Source: Gammaproteobacteria bacterium (GTDB lineage: Bacteria > Pseudomonadota > Gammaproteobacteria > Pseudomonadales > Pseudomonadaceae). Taken from it: a stretch of 64,000 bases of DNA. The DNA lies in assembly GCA_012728315.1 (NCBI GenBank), contig JAAYFI010000069.1:1-64000 (forward strand), given 5' to 3'. The position numbers were made by a program, and so were the translations under genes. The notes beneath the pieces were generated by a model, which was not told the origin of the DNA, did no database searches, and saw nothing but the letters and a program-made list of their open reading frames with translations. Positions 49,711-59,414 of this stretch are shown here, in pieces (within the stretch, counting starts at the first letter, position 1; every line of letters starts with the position of its first letter).

Positions 49711-51495
49711 ATGGTTGACGCAACGGCAAATACACCGCAAACCACTGAGCAGCCTGCAAAGCCAAGCTTTGCTGGATTGGCTTTTCTGGATAATTTGGCG
49801 CAAATGCCGGCTTTACGGCAGATTGCCTTGTTGGTGGGTTTGGCCGCCAGCGTCGCCATCGGTTTTGCGGTGGTGCTGTGGTCGCAAGAGCCTGACTACC
49901 GACCGCTGTATGGCAGTTTGGCCGGTTTAGATGCATCCCAAGTGGTGGAAACCTTAGCCAGCTCGGGTATTGCTTATCGCGTTGAACCCAACTCGGGCGC
50001 ACTGCTGGTGAAGGCCTCTGATTTGGCCAATGCACGTTTAAAGTTGGCCGCCGCTGGGGTAACGCCGACCGATAGTCATATCGGTTTTGAAATTCTGGAT
50101 AAAGACCAAGGTTTAGGTACCAGCCAGTTTATGGAAGCCACACGCTATCGTCGTGGTTTAGAAGGTGAGTTAGCTCGCACTGTATCCAGTTTAAATAATG
50201 TGAAAGCAGCGCGTGTGCATTTGGCCATCCCGAAAAGCTCGGTGTTTGTGCGTGATGAGCGCAAGCCCAGTGCATCCGTTTTAGTTGAATTGTATCCAGG
50301 GCGCAGTCTTGAGCCCAGCCAGGTCATGGCTATTATTAATTTAGTCGCTACGAGCGTGCCTGAGCTTAATAAAGCGCAAGTCACTGTCGTTGACCAAAAA
50401 GGTAATTTGCTTTCTGACCAGCAAGAACTGTCGGAAATGACCCGCGCGGGTAAACAATTTGATTACTCACGACGTTTAGAGAGCTTATTTACCCAGCGCG
50501 TACATAATATTTTGCAACCTATTTTAGGTGCGGACCGCTATAAGGCCGAAGTGTCTGCTGACGTTGACTTTAGCGCGATTGAATCCACCTCAGAAACCTT
50601 TAATCCGGATCAGCCTGCATTACGCAGTGAGCAGTCTGTTGTTGAGCAGCGTCAGGTTAGCAGTGGTCCGCAGGGGGTGCCAGGTGCGCTCAGTAATCAA
50701 CCGCCAGGTGCTGCTGCCGCACCTGAAGTCGTAGCGGGTGCAGCGGCGGAAGGTCCGGTGCCCGCCGGTCAGCCGCTTTTAGATGCCAATGGTGAGCAAA
50801 TTATCGATCCGAAAACAGGTTTGCCCATGCTGGCGCCTTATCCAAGCGATAAGCGCGAGCAGGCTACCCGTAATTTTGAGCTGGATCGTTCAATCAGCTA
50901 CACCAAACAAGAGCAAGGTCGTTTACAGCGCTTATCAGTGGCGGTGGTCGTAGATGATCAAATTATTGTCAATCAGGCTACCGGTGAAACAACACGCATT
51001 CCTTGGAGCGAGCAAGATCTGGCACGTTTTACGCGATTGGTGCAAGACTCGGTTGGCTTTAATGCCAGTCGCGGTGATAGCGTGAGCGTGATTAATGCGC
51101 CTTTTGCTCCAGTGTTGCCAGAGGAGGTTGCCGATATTCCTTTTTATACCGAGCCTTGGTTCTGGGATGTAGTTAAGCAAGTGCTGGGCGTGTTATTTAT
51201 CTTGGTATTGGTCTTTGGAGTGTTGCGTCCGCTATTACGCAATGTGGCCGGTGCAGGCAAATCCAAAGAACTGGCGCTGCGTGAGCGTGTCGGTGATGCT
51301 GAACTCGGTGATCTGGATGATTTAGACTCCGGTTTGGCAGAAGATCGAGTCAGTTTAGGTGGCCCGCAAAGCATTTTACTGCCCAGCCCCAGTGAGGGCT
51401 ATGATGCCCAGCTCAATGCGATTAAAAGCTTAGTCGCGGAAGATCCAGGGCGCGTGGCACAGGTCGTGAAAGAGTGGATTAACGCTGATGAGTGA
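49711..51495 (+). CDS. fliF: Flagellar MS-ring protein FliF
   Basis: 594-aa MS-ring subunit. Membrane helices lie near residues 28-52 (LRQIALLVGLAASVAIGFAV) and ~490-510 (VLGVLFILVLVFGVLRPLL), with the periplasmic ring-building motifs between (YRPLYGSLAGLDASQVVETL). The C-terminal cytoplasmic tail that binds FliG is present. Overlaps fliG by 8 nt. Confidence 0.96.
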   Translation: MVDATANTPQTTEQPAKPSFAGLAFLDNLAQMPALRQIALLVGLAASVAIGFAVVLWSQEPDYRPLYGSLAGLDASQVVETLASSGIAYRVEPNSGALLVKASDLANARLKLAAAGVTPTDSHIGFEILDKDQGLGTSQFMEATRYRRGLEGELARTVSSLNNVKAARVHLAIPKSSVFVRDERKPSASVLVELYPGRSLEPSQVMAIINLVATSVPELNKAQVTVVDQKGNLLSDQQELSEMTRAGKQFDYSRRLESLFTQRVHNILQPILGADRYKAEVSADVDFSAIESTSETFNPDQPALRSEQSVVEQRQVSSGPQGVPGALSNQPPGAAAAPEVVAGAAAEGPVPAGQPLLDANGEQIIDPKTGLPMLAPYPSDKREQATRNFELDRSISYTKQEQGRLQRLSVAVVVDDQIIVNQATGETTRIPWSEQDLARFTRLVQDSVGFNASRGDSVSVINAPFAPVLPEEVADIPFYTEPWFWDVVKQVLGVLFILVLVFGVLRPLLRNVAGAGKSKELALRERVGDAELGDLDDLDSGLAEDRVSLGGPQSILLPSPSEGYDAQLNAIKSLVAEDPGRVAQVVKEWINADE

Positions 51496-52504
51496 TAAGC
51501 GAATGACAACTAAGCTCAGTAAAGTTGATAAAGCCGCAATTCTATTGCTTTCGCTCGGTGAAACTGATGCCGCGCAAGTGCTGCAGCATATGGGGCCTAA
51601 AGAGGTGCAGCGGGTTGGCTCTGCAATGGCGCAAATGCGTAATGTGCATCGCGAGCAAGTGGAAGAGGTGATGAGCGAGTTTGTGGAGGTTGTCAGCGAT
51701 CAAACCGGTTTAGGGGTGGGCGCGGATGGTTATATCCGTAAAATGCTGACCCAAGCACTTGGAGAAGATAAGGCTGGTAATTTAATCGACCGTATCTTGT
51801 TGGGCGGCAATACCAGTGGCTTAGACAGCTTGAAATGGATGGAGCCACGGGCGGTGGCCGATGTGATTCGTTATGAGCACCCGCAGATTCAAGCCATTGT
51901 GGTGGCCTACTTAGACCCCGACCAAGCTGGTGAGGTGCTAGGGCATTTTGACCATAAAGTACGCTTAGATATTATGCTGCGAGTGTCTGCGCTGAATACA
52001 ATTCAGCCGGCGGCGTTAAAAGAACTCAACACCATTTTAGAAAAACAGTTTTCCGGCAATTCAAACGCATCGCGCACTACTATGGGTGGGGTTAAGCGTG
52101 CTGCAGACATTATGAACTACCTCGACAGCTCCATTGAAGGGCCGTTGTTGGATGCGATTCGTGAGTTAGACCAAGACCTTTCCGGTAAAATTGAAGACCT
52201 CATGTTTGTCTTTGATAACCTTGCCGATGTTGATGATCGGGGTATTCAAGCGTTATTACGCGAAGTGTCATCCGATGTTTTAGTGTTGGCACTAAAAGGT
52301 GCGGATGAAGCCATTAAAGAAAAAATCTTTAAAAATATGTCAAAACGCGCCTCAGAATTGTTACGTGATGACCTTGAGGCTAAAGGACCTGTGCGCATCA
52401 GTGAAGTTGAAGCCGCACAGAAAGAAATACTTACCATTGCGCGTCGTATGGCAGAAGCCGGTGAAATTGTGCTGGGTGGTAAAGGTGGCGAAGAGATGGT
52501 GTAG
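51488..52504 (+). CDS. fliG: Flagellar motor switch protein FliG
   Basis: 338-aa rotor protein that couples the MS ring to stator torque. The middle-domain motif EHPQ (RYEHPQIQAIVVAYLDPDQA) is intact and the C-terminal charged helix (DDRGIQALLREVSSDVL) carries the torque-generating residues. Starts within fliF. Confidence 0.96.
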   Translation: MSDKRMTTKLSKVDKAAILLLSLGETDAAQVLQHMGPKEVQRVGSAMAQMRNVHREQVEEVMSEFVEVVSDQTGLGVGADGYIRKMLTQALGEDKAGNLIDRILLGGNTSGLDSLKWMEPRAVADVIRYEHPQIQAIVVAYLDPDQAGEVLGHFDHKVRLDIMLRVSALNTIQPAALKELNTILEKQFSGNSNASRTTMGGVKRAADIMNYLDSSIEGPLLDAIRELDQDLSGKIEDLMFVFDNLADVDDRGIQALLREVSSDVLVLALKGADEAIKEKIFKNMSKRASELLRDDLEAKGPVRISEVEAAQKEILTIARRMAEAGEIVLGGKGGEEMV

Positions 52505-52506
52505 GC

Positions 52507-53436
52507 ATGCCGGATAAAAAACCAAGCAGTGAACTGATTACCGCAGAGGAAGGCGAAAGTTTCAGTCGCTGGGATTTGCCAAGTTTTTCTGAGTCTGTAG
52601 ATGAAACGGCGGCGCAAAGCGTGGCGGATGCTGACGTCGACATCGAGCCCGAGGTGCGTGTTGAAGAGGTGACCATTGAAGATGTCAAACCTTTGACGCT
52701 TGATGAAGTTGAGGCCATACGTCAAGACGCTTGGAATGAAGGTTTTAGTACCGGCGAAAAAGATGGCTTTCATGCCGGCCAGCTGAAAGCTGCGCAAGAA
52801 GCTGAGGTGGTGTTGCAGGGTAAAGTGCAAGCGCTAGAAAATATTATGCAGCAGTTTTTTGCGCCGATTGCCAATCAAGATCAACAGCTTGAAGAAATGA
52901 TGCTGGAGCTGGTGATGCAAATCAGTCGCCAAGTGATACAGCGTGAGCTCAGCATCGATTCCAGCCAAATTAAGCAGATTGTGCGCGAAGCCTTAAAATT
53001 ATTACCCATGGGCAGTGAGGCGGTGCGCGTCTATATTAATCCGCAAGATTTTGAGCAAATTAAAGCGCTGCGTGAGCGCCATGAAGAAAACTGGAAAATT
53101 ATTGAGGATGATGACTTATTGCCCGGTGGTTGTCGCTTTGAGTCAGCTAACACACAAATCAATGCCACGATTGAAACTCGCCTTGAGCATATCGCTGCAC
53201 AGATTTTAGAACAGCAGCGTGAACTCAAAAGCCATCCCTTAGACGCTGACTTGCAGATTGCTCTCGACGCGCCGAGTGACTCCACTTTAGCGGCCGCTAA
53301 GGACGCAGAAAGCGTAACTGGCACTGCGGCGCAGGCTGCAACAGCGACTCCGCTAGATGTTGCCGCAGCCGCTACAGAACCTGCAGATAAAGCCAGCGCT
53401 GTGGCAGCAGACGATAGCCAGTCACAGCACAACTGA
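52507..53436 (+). CDS. fliH: Flagellar export ATPase regulator FliH
   Basis: 309-aa protein. It has an acidic N-terminus with SFSRWDLPSF (the Trp-containing FlhA/FliN-binding region), a coiled-coil middle with EGFSTGEKDGFHAGQLKAAQE, and the C-terminal FliI-binding domain, followed by a long Ala-rich tail (residues ~255-309) beyond the usual FliH end. The tail may be disordered. fliI follows by 12 nt. Confidence 0.92.
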   Translation: MPDKKPSSELITAEEGESFSRWDLPSFSESVDETAAQSVADADVDIEPEVRVEEVTIEDVKPLTLDEVEAIRQDAWNEGFSTGEKDGFHAGQLKAAQEAEVVLQGKVQALENIMQQFFAPIANQDQQLEEMMLELVMQISRQVIQRELSIDSSQIKQIVREALKLLPMGSEAVRVYINPQDFEQIKALRERHEENWKIIEDDDLLPGGCRFESANTQINATIETRLEHIAAQILEQQRELKSHPLDADLQIALDAPSDSTLAAAKDAESVTGTAAQAATATPLDVAAAATEPADKASAVAADDSQSQHN

Positions 53437-53448
53437 TTAGGAGTCTGT

Positions 53449-54807
53449 ATGCATCTGCAACGCACACGCTTTGCGACCCGTCTATCGGGCTATAAAAAAG
53501 CTGCACAACTCAGCAAACAACCCTTGGTTGAGGGCCGTTTAGTTCGTATGGTTGGCCTAACCTTAGAGGCGCAGGGCTTGCAAGTACCCGTGGGCAGCCG
53601 TTGTTTGGTGATTAACAATGATGGTTATCAAGCGGTGCAGGTCGAAGCTGAGGTGATGGGTTTTGCGGGTGAAAAAGTTTTTTTAATGCCCATCGGTAAT
53701 CTAAATGGTATCGCTCCGGGTGCACGTGTGGTGCCCGTGGCCGGCACCGATCGCATGCCCATGGGGCTGTCGATGTTGGGGCGGGTTTTAGATGGTGCGG
53801 GCCGTCCCTTGGACGGTAAAGGGCGTATTGAAGCTGAAGAGTGGGTGCAGATGGAAGGGCCGGCAATTAATCCTTTGCAACGCCATCCAATCAGCGAGCC
53901 CTTAGATGTCGGGATTCGCAGTATCAATGGTCTATTAACAGTGGGGCGCGGGCAGCGTATTGGTTTGTTTGCCGGTACCGGTGTCGGTAAGAGTGTGTTG
54001 CTGGGGATGATGACGCGCTTTACCCAAGCCGATATTGTGATTGTGGGCTTGATTGGTGAGCGTGGACGTGAAGTAAAAGAATTTATTGAAGATATTTTAG
54101 GTGAAGAAGACTTAAAGCGCGCGATCGTTGTTGCTTCACCGGCGGATGATGCGCCTTTGATGCGCTTGCGTGCCGCGATGTATTGCACGCGCATTGCTGA
54201 ATTTTTTCGTGATAAAAATTACAACGTCTTATTGCTAATGGATTCATTGACCCGCTATGCACAAGCCCAGCGTGAGATTGCTCTAGCCATTGGCGAGCCT
54301 CCAGCGACCAAAGGTTATCCGCCCTCTGTTTTCGCTAAACTACCAAAACTGGTGGAGCGTGCTGGTAATGCTGAAGAAGGTGGCGGCTCGATTACTGCTT
54401 TTTATACCGTGCTTTCCGAAGGTGACGATCAGCAAGATCCTATTGCCGATGCGGCGCGTGGGGTTTTGGATGGTCACTTTGTCTTGTCTCGTGATTTAGC
54501 CCAAGAGGGTCATTACCCTGCGATTGATATCAGTGCATCTGTCAGTCGGGTGATGCCACAAGTGGTGACTGAAGAGCATCTCAGGGCGGCTCAGCGCTTT
54601 AAACAGCTGTGGACACGCTACCAGCAAAGTCGAGATTTAATTAGTGTGGGCGCTTATGTTGCAGGGGGCGACAAAGATACGGATTTGGCCATTGAGCGCT
54701 ATCCGCATATGTCGGCTTACTTGCGTCAAGGCTTGCGCGAAACTGAGTCGCTGGAAAAAAGTACGGAGCATTTATTTGCAGTACTTAATCCAACCCCTGT
54801 AGGTTGA
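53449..54807 (+). CDS. fliI: Flagellum-specific ATPase FliI
   Basis: 452-aa export ATPase. Walker A is GLFAGTGVGKSVLL, the arginine-rich GERGREVKEFIE and Walker B NVLLLMDSLTRYAQAQREI follow, and GGSITAFYTVLSEGDD matches the F1-beta/FliI family. taggag precedes the ATG. Confidence 0.97.
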   Translation: MHLQRTRFATRLSGYKKAAQLSKQPLVEGRLVRMVGLTLEAQGLQVPVGSRCLVINNDGYQAVQVEAEVMGFAGEKVFLMPIGNLNGIAPGARVVPVAGTDRMPMGLSMLGRVLDGAGRPLDGKGRIEAEEWVQMEGPAINPLQRHPISEPLDVGIRSINGLLTVGRGQRIGLFAGTGVGKSVLLGMMTRFTQADIVIVGLIGERGREVKEFIEDILGEEDLKRAIVVASPADDAPLMRLRAAMYCTRIAEFFRDKNYNVLLLMDSLTRYAQAQREIALAIGEPPATKGYPPSVFAKLPKLVERAGNAEEGGGSITAFYTVLSEGDDQQDPIADAARGVLDGHFVLSRDLAQEGHYPAIDISASVSRVMPQVVTEEHLRAAQRFKQLWTRYQQSRDLISVGAYVAGGDKDTDLAIERYPHMSAYLRQGLRETESLEKSTEHLFAVLNPTPVG

Positions 54808-54814
54808 TCGCTCG

Positions 54815-55267
54815 ATGATAAAGCGTGCGCAGCGTCTGCTGCCGGTGATTGATATGGCGCAAGAGGCCGAGCGTGCAGCCGCAGGCCGGCTGCGTCAATA
54901 TCAAGAGGCATTACATGGCGCGCAGTTGCAACTGCAAAACCTACAGCAATACCGCGATGATTATCAGCAGCAGTGGATCAGCCAAGGGCAGGCAGGCGTG
55001 AGTGGGCAGTGGTTGATGAACTACCAGCGCTTTTTGTCGCAGCTGGAAGTGGCCATTGAACAGCAAGAGAAAAGTTTGGCGTGGCATGAGAATAACGTCA
55101 AGATCAGTCAGGCGGCCTGGCAACAAGCGTATGCGCGCTTGGAAGGCTTGCGTAAGCTGGTGCAGCGTTATCGCCAAGAGGCGCAAAAAGCAGCGGATAA
55201 ACAGGAACAAAAACTCCTCGATGAAATGGCGCAGCGCCTGATGGCCAAGCAGGCTGAGTGGCAATGA
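54815..55267 (+). CDS. fliJ: Flagellar export chaperone FliJ
   Basis: 150-aa highly helical protein (two long coiled-coil helices) rich in Gln, as in Pseudomonas FliJ. It escorts and activates the FliI ring. Sequence identity in the family is low; position directly after fliI and the coiled-coil pattern support the call. Last gene of the fli unit. Confidence 0.9.
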   Translation: MIKRAQRLLPVIDMAQEAERAAAGRLRQYQEALHGAQLQLQNLQQYRDDYQQQWISQGQAGVSGQWLMNYQRFLSQLEVAIEQQEKSLAWHENNVKISQAAWQQAYARLEGLRKLVQRYRQEAQKAADKQEQKLLDEMAQRLMAKQAEWQ

Positions 55268-55318
55268 GTGAGCGGGTACCGATAAGCAAGCGCCATTCAG
55301 ATTGAGGTGTGTAATTTT

Positions 55319-55990
55319 ATGCAAGATTTTCAATGGATGCTGGAATATGGGATCAATCGTTTCGGCTCTTTGACGGCCTTGGAAGCGCGCTTACCCGTGC
55401 CCGCAACGGCTGAACAGCTTATGGCAGTGAGTGATGACCGCTATTTATCGTTAATTGCGCTGCGCGTATTTCGTGCAGGTTTACGCCATAGCGTGGTGGA
55501 CGCCAAGTGGCCGAATTTTGAAGAAGTGTTCTGGGGGTTTGATCCGCAGAAAGTGGTACTACTCAGTGCCGAGCATATCGAGCGCTTGATGCAAGATACA
55601 CGGATTATTCGCCACTTAGGTAAGCTCAAAAGCGTACCGCGCAATGCTCAGATGGTGTTGGATGTTGCGCAAGAATTTGGCAGCTTTGGCGCTTTTTTAG
55701 CGCAGTGGCCAGAGCAAAATATTGTCGGTTTATGGCGTTATCTTGCGCGGCATGGGCACCAGCTCGGAGGTTTGTCCGCACCGCGTTTTTTACGTATGGC
55801 GGGCAAAGACACTTTTGTTTTGAGCGATGATGTTGTCGCTGCACTGGTGGCGCAAAATATTGTTAGCAAACGCCCGACCAGTCAGCGTGATTTGGCGGCT
55901 GTACAAGACGCATTTAATCAGTGGCAGGCTCAGAGTGGCCGGCCGTTATGTCAGCTGTCAATGTTGCTCGCTCTGACGGTGAATCATTGA
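55319..55990 (+). CDS. DNA-3-methyladenine glycosylase I family protein
   Basis: 223-aa helix-hairpin-helix-type glycosylase related to Tag. Segments DRYLSLIALRVFRAGLRHSV and WPNFEEVFWGFDPQKV, IRHLGKLKSVPRNAQMVLDV correspond to the methyladenine glycosylase family. The start at ATG 55319 has gaggtg upstream; a frame opening four codons earlier is less likely. Exact substrate is not certain because Tag zinc ligands were not all identified. Stand-alone after fliJ. Confidence 0.82.
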   Translation: MQDFQWMLEYGINRFGSLTALEARLPVPATAEQLMAVSDDRYLSLIALRVFRAGLRHSVVDAKWPNFEEVFWGFDPQKVVLLSAEHIERLMQDTRIIRHLGKLKSVPRNAQMVLDVAQEFGSFGAFLAQWPEQNIVGLWRYLARHGHQLGGLSAPRFLRMAGKDTFVLSDDVVAALVAQNIVSKRPTSQRDLAAVQDAFNQWQAQSGRPLCQLSMLLALTVNH

Positions 55991-56017
55991 TCGAGTCACA
56001 TTAATTGACTATAAAGT

Positions 56018-56050
56018 TTGCACTTTTGTGCAATGCAAGGCATATTGCAT
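56018..56050 (+). promoter_or_regulatory. Two tandem short hairpins upstream of the NlpC/P60 gene
   Basis: TTGCAC/GTGCAA (56018-56033) and ATGCAA/TTGCAT (56033-56050) are perfect 6-bp inverted repeats sharing one base. They end 27 nt before the ATG. Either an operator array or RNA leader elements; role unknown. Confidence 0.35.
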
Positions 56051-56077
56051 CGCTAAATCCAAAACTATTTTTAATCT

Positions 56078-56743
56078 ATGTCTAAATTAATCAAAAGCAT
56101 CGCTTGCGGTGTGAGCTGTTTAGTATTGGCCTCATGCGCCAATTTAAGCAACGAGCAGCGAGATACAGCTTCAATTAAGCGAGACACAATAGAACTCAAT
56201 TCTCGAACTTTAGTTGCAGTGCTGGACCGTTTTGAAGAGGCGCAGCAAGCTGCCGTTCAGTTGCAAGAAGAAACAACGCTCAACGCATATACATTGCCAG
56301 CTCTGAGTGAAAGCTTATTAGATCGCGGCAAAACCTTACTGGGTACACCTTATCGTTATGGTGGCAACAGTCGCAAAAGCGGTTTTGATTGCAGTGGTTT
56401 TGTCAACTATGTGTATAAACAAGAGCTGGGTATCGAGTTGCCGCGCAATACCCAAGGGTTATTGAAGATGGATGCGCCGGTTATTGCGCGTACTGATTTA
56501 GAGCCGGGCGATTTGATTCTTTTTAACGATCGTGGCCGCGGTCGTGTCAGTCATGTAGGTATTTATATGGGGGATGATCAGTTTATCCATTCCTCCAGCA
56601 GCCGTAGTGGTGGCGTGCGCATTGATAAACTCAGTAGTCGCTATTGGAATGCCAGTTATTTACAGGCTAAGCGCATACTGACAGAGCAGGAAGTGGCTTC
56701 AGCAATGCCGTCGAAAGAATTGCTGTCTAGAATCGCTCAGTAA
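56078..56743 (+). CDS. NlpC/P60 family lipoprotein peptidase
   Basis: 221-aa predicted peptidoglycan endopeptidase. The lipoprotein signal peptide ends LVLASC. The NlpC/P60 domain has the nucleophile Cys105 in GFDCSGFVNYVY, His159 in VSHVGIYMGDDQFIH and a downstream polar residue; substrate-binding GTPYRYGGNSRK is conserved. Similar to the Spr/MepS group. Confidence 0.9.
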   Translation: MSKLIKSIACGVSCLVLASCANLSNEQRDTASIKRDTIELNSRTLVAVLDRFEEAQQAAVQLQEETTLNAYTLPALSESLLDRGKTLLGTPYRYGGNSRKSGFDCSGFVNYVYKQELGIELPRNTQGLLKMDAPVIARTDLEPGDLILFNDRGRGRVSHVGIYMGDDQFIHSSSSRSGGVRIDKLSSRYWNASYLQAKRILTEQEVASAMPSKELLSRIAQ

Positions 56744-56761
56744 AATCTTGCTTTACATCAG

Positions 56762-56797
56762 ATACCGCTGCGCATTGTGCACAGCGGTATTTTTTTG
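56762..56797 (+). terminator. Terminator after the NlpC/P60 gene
   Basis: ATACCGCTG (56762-56770) with CAGCGGTAT (56782-56790), then seven T. It lies between convergent genes. Confidence 0.92.
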
Positions 56798-56803
56798 TCT
56801 GGC

Positions 56804-58006
56804 TTATAAGTTCAGCAGGCCAGCGACATAGTCCGCGTCTTTATCACCGCGGCCCGATAGGTTGACAAGGATTGTGTGCTCTGGGGTAAGGCTCGGTGCT
56901 GTGCGAATTGCCCAAGCCACCGCATGGGCGCTTTCCAAGGCGGGAATAATACCTTCCACGCGTGATAAACGCATGAAAGCATCTAAACACTCTTGATCGG
57001 TAACGCTATCATAGCGCACGCGGCCTAAGTCTTTTAAGTAGCTGTGCTGCGGGCCAACGCCTGGGTAATCTAAGCCTGAGGCAATGGAATGCACAGAAGC
57101 AGGGTTACCTTCAGCGTCCTCCAGAACATAACAGGCCATGCCGTGTAGCTGCCCAGGTTTGCCTTTCGTTAAAGTCGCTGAATGGCGCTGGGTGTCTAAA
57201 CCTTCGCCGGCCGGTTCAACCCCCACCAGCTGTACATCTTTGTCGTTTAAAAACGCCGTAAACATACCGATGGCATTAGAACCGCCGCCTACGCATGCGG
57301 TAATGTAGTCAGGTAGACGCTGATGGCGCTCCAGGAACTGCTGGCGCGCTTCTTTGCCAATGATCGACTGGAAGTCACGGACCATCTTAGGGAAGGGGTG
57401 AGGGCCGACCACAGAGCCGATGGCATAGATGAAATCTTCTGGGTTTTTTAAATATTCTTCAAAGGCGCTGTCGACCGCTTCTTTTAGTGTTGCGGCGCCG
57501 GCGGTCACTGGAACAATGGTGCAGCCTAAGATTTTCATCTTCACCACGTTTGGGTGCTCTTTTTCGATATCGGATTGCCCCATATGAATCTCGCAGGGGA
57601 TACCCACCAGAGCGCAGGCGGTTGCCAGAGCTACACCGTGTTGACCTGCACCGGTTTCAGCAATAACTTTCTTTTTGCCCATAAATTTAGCTAAGAGTGC
57701 TTCACCTAGGCAGTGATTGATTTTGTGAGCGCCGGTGTGGTTTAAGTCTTCGCGCTTTAAGTAAATCTGCGCGCCGCCCAGCTGTTCGCTGAGGCGTTTG
57801 GCATGGAATATGGGGCTTGGGCGGCCGACATAATCAGCAAACAAGCTGGCCAGTTCTGCTTGGAATTCTGGGCAAGCACAAATGTCCTCATAGGATGCAT
57901 TGATCTCATCCATAATTTTTTTAAGGTGCTCAGGGACATACTGGCCGCCATAAGGGCCAAAATAACCTTGGGCGTCAGGCATGGCAGCAAAAGTGTCAGT
58001 GCTCAT
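56804..58006 (-). CDS. trpB: Tryptophan synthase beta chain
   Basis: 400-aa PLP enzyme that joins indole and serine to tryptophan. The PLP lysine lies in [11 protein letters not shown], the serine/PLP-phosphate loop is [11 protein letters not shown] and GRGDKD closes the site. N-terminus [13 protein letters not shown] is typical of TrpB1. No trpA, trpF or trpI is adjacent; flanks are an NlpC gene and a DUF1456 gene. It differs noticeably from the P. aeruginosa TrpB I remember (for example [11 protein letters not shown] rather than RYVAETLMPLI). Start at 58006 is chosen for length; ATG 58018 and 58039 are alternatives. Confidence 0.93.
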   Translation of the reverse strand: MSTDTFAAMPDAQGYFGPYGGQYVPEHLKKIMDEINASYEDICACPEFQAELASLFADYVGRPSPIFHAKRLSEQLGGAQIYLKREDLNHTGAHKINHCLGEALLAKFMGKKKVIAETGAGQHGVALATACALVGIPCEIHMGQSDIEKEHPNVVKMKILGCTIVPVTAGAATLKEAVDSAFEEYLKNPEDFIYAIGSVVGPHPFPKMVRDFQSIIGKEARQQFLERHQRLPDYITACVGGGSNAIGMFTAFLNDKDVQLVGVEPAGEGLDTQRHSATLTKGKPGQLHGMACYVLEDAEGNPASVHSIASGLDYPGVGPQHSYLKDLGRVRYDSVTDQECLDAFMRLSRVEGIIPALESAHAVAWAIRTAPSLTPEHTILVNLSGRGDKDADYVAGLLNL

Positions 58007-58196
58007 CGACAAGTTCATCCTTCCAAACGTGTTGAGCATACAAGAGCATGCTATAAAAAAGGTAGTGCGCCATAGTGGGCGCTGTCAAAGGTCGCAGTTT
58101 AATGTAAAACCTTGGCTTTTGCAGTATGGGAAAAGGCTAAATCCACAGCCGTTGTGCGGCGCCGCTGCTATGGCCGGGCGCTGCTTATCATGCGCG

Positions 58197-58664
58197 TTAA
58201 TTCGCGTCGGGACGTAAGCGCAAGGTCAAGCCTTTTAGGAATTGACGCAGCAGTTGATCGCCACAAGCGCGGTAATTGCTATGCCCAGCTTTTCTGAACA
58301 GTGCGCTGAGTTCGGGTTTGGTCACTTCAAAGTTAACCGAGCTGAGAATATCCAGCAGATCGGTTTCGTGCAACGTAAAGGCGACACGCAGTTTCTTTAA
58401 AATTGTATTATTGGTCAGTGGCAGTTCTGTGGCAGGGGCCGGCTGCGGGCTAGGGCCGCGGTGCTTGACAATCAGGCTGTCTAAAAAGCCCACCATTAAT
58501 TCATCATCCATAGGGGCAAACGAATCATCTTCTGTGCTGGCCAAATAGCTGCGCAAAGTGGCGAGGTCGAGCTGAGGCTCTACACTCTGTAGCATTTCCA
58601 GCAAAGCGCTGTCACTGAGGTTAAGGCTATAGCGAATACTGCGCAGTACGTCATTATTTAGCAT
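58197..58664 (-). CDS. DUF1456 family protein (YehS-like)
   Basis: 155-aa protein containing two copies of the DUF1456 helical unit: NNDVLRSIRYSLNLSDSALLEML at residues 3-25 and NNTILKKLRVAFTLHETDLLDIL near 84-106. Each copy ends in a short acidic or basic helix (ELMVGFLDSLIV; QLLRQFLKGLTL). Function unknown. Same strand as trpB, 190 nt upstream of it. Confidence 0.9.
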   Translation of the reverse strand: MLNNDVLRSIRYSLNLSDSALLEMLQSVEPQLDLATLRSYLASTEDDSFAPMDDELMVGFLDSLIVKHRGPSPQPAPATELPLTNNTILKKLRVAFTLHETDLLDILSSVNFEVTKPELSALFRKAGHSNYRACGDQLLRQFLKGLTLRLRPDAN

Positions 58665-58697
58665 AGGTTTTCTCGAGTAATGGGTGGGGTAACGTGA

Positions 58698-59414
58698 TTA
58701 GAATTTTTGCGTGGCAGCGCAGTAGCGCCATTGACCTAAGGGCAGTTTGCCCATGGAGACAGCGCCAATACGAATGCGCTTCATGCTGACAACTTGAAGG
58801 TCAATGCTGTTGCATAGACGTTCGATTACACCGGCTGACGGGTCTTTGAGCACCATGCGTAGATGCTGTTCATTTTGTTGGCTGGCTTTGCAGCCAGGTA
58901 GCGCAACACCATTAATGATTTGCGCACGCGTGATGCGTTTAAGCTTGGCGGGGCTGATTTCACCAGTGACCTGCACTGTATATTCTTGTTCAAGACGTGT
59001 GCGGTCATCGCTTAATTTGCGTAAGGTGCGCCAGTCTTGGGTGAACACCTGTAGCCCTGTTGCTTGCTCTTGTAGTGGTAGCTCACTGCTGAGGCGGGCA
59101 AAGTGTCCTTTGAGCAGCAAGATGCCGCTGGGATCTTCTGCCCAATGTGTCTCTGGACTCAACAGTGCGAGCTGTTGCTCAAGGGTGGCGTTAGGCATCT
59201 GCGGCTGATTAAGCAGCAGGGTAATAGGGGGTAAAGGTTCGGCAACGGCATTGGCGCGCAGCTCAACCTGCTGATTGGTTATCGGAAACTGAGGCTCATC
59301 AATAATGTGGCCATCAACCAGCACCCAGCCCCCTTCAATATAGAGCTGTGCTTCACGTCGTGAGCAGCCGATTAAATTAATTAAGTGTTTGGAAAGGCGA
59401 ACAGAGTCTGTCAT
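58698..59414 (-). CDS. S4-domain RsuA/RluF-like pseudouridine synthase homologue, catalytic Asp apparently absent
   Basis: 238-aa protein. The N-terminal S4 RNA-binding domain reads [21 protein letters not shown] and GGWVLVDG, and the C-terminal region ([39 protein letters not shown]) matches the RsuA/RluB/E/F group. Where these enzymes have GRLDxxTxGLLLLT, this protein has [14 protein letters not shown], so the catalytic Asp aligns with Gln or nearby Glu. The start at 59414 gives MTDSVRL; an open frame upstream to 59660 is not coding. It may be an RNA-binding protein rather than an active synthase. Confidence 0.82.
   Translation of the reverse strand: MTDSVRLSKHLINLIGCSRREAQLYIEGGWVLVDGHIIDEPQFPITNQQVELRANAVAEPLPPITLLLNQPQMPNATLEQQLALLSPETHWAEDPSGILLLKGHFARLSSELPLQEQATGLQVFTQDWRTLRKLSDDRTRLEQEYTVQVTGEISPAKLKRITRAQIINGVALPGCKASQQNEQHLRMVLKDPSAGVIERLCNSIDLQVVSMKRIRIGAVSMGKLPLGQWRYCAATQKF

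Noticed and set aside
52246..52830. 194-codon minus-strand frame across fliG-fliH
   Set aside because: Overlaps two well-supported flagellar genes and has no recognisable domain.
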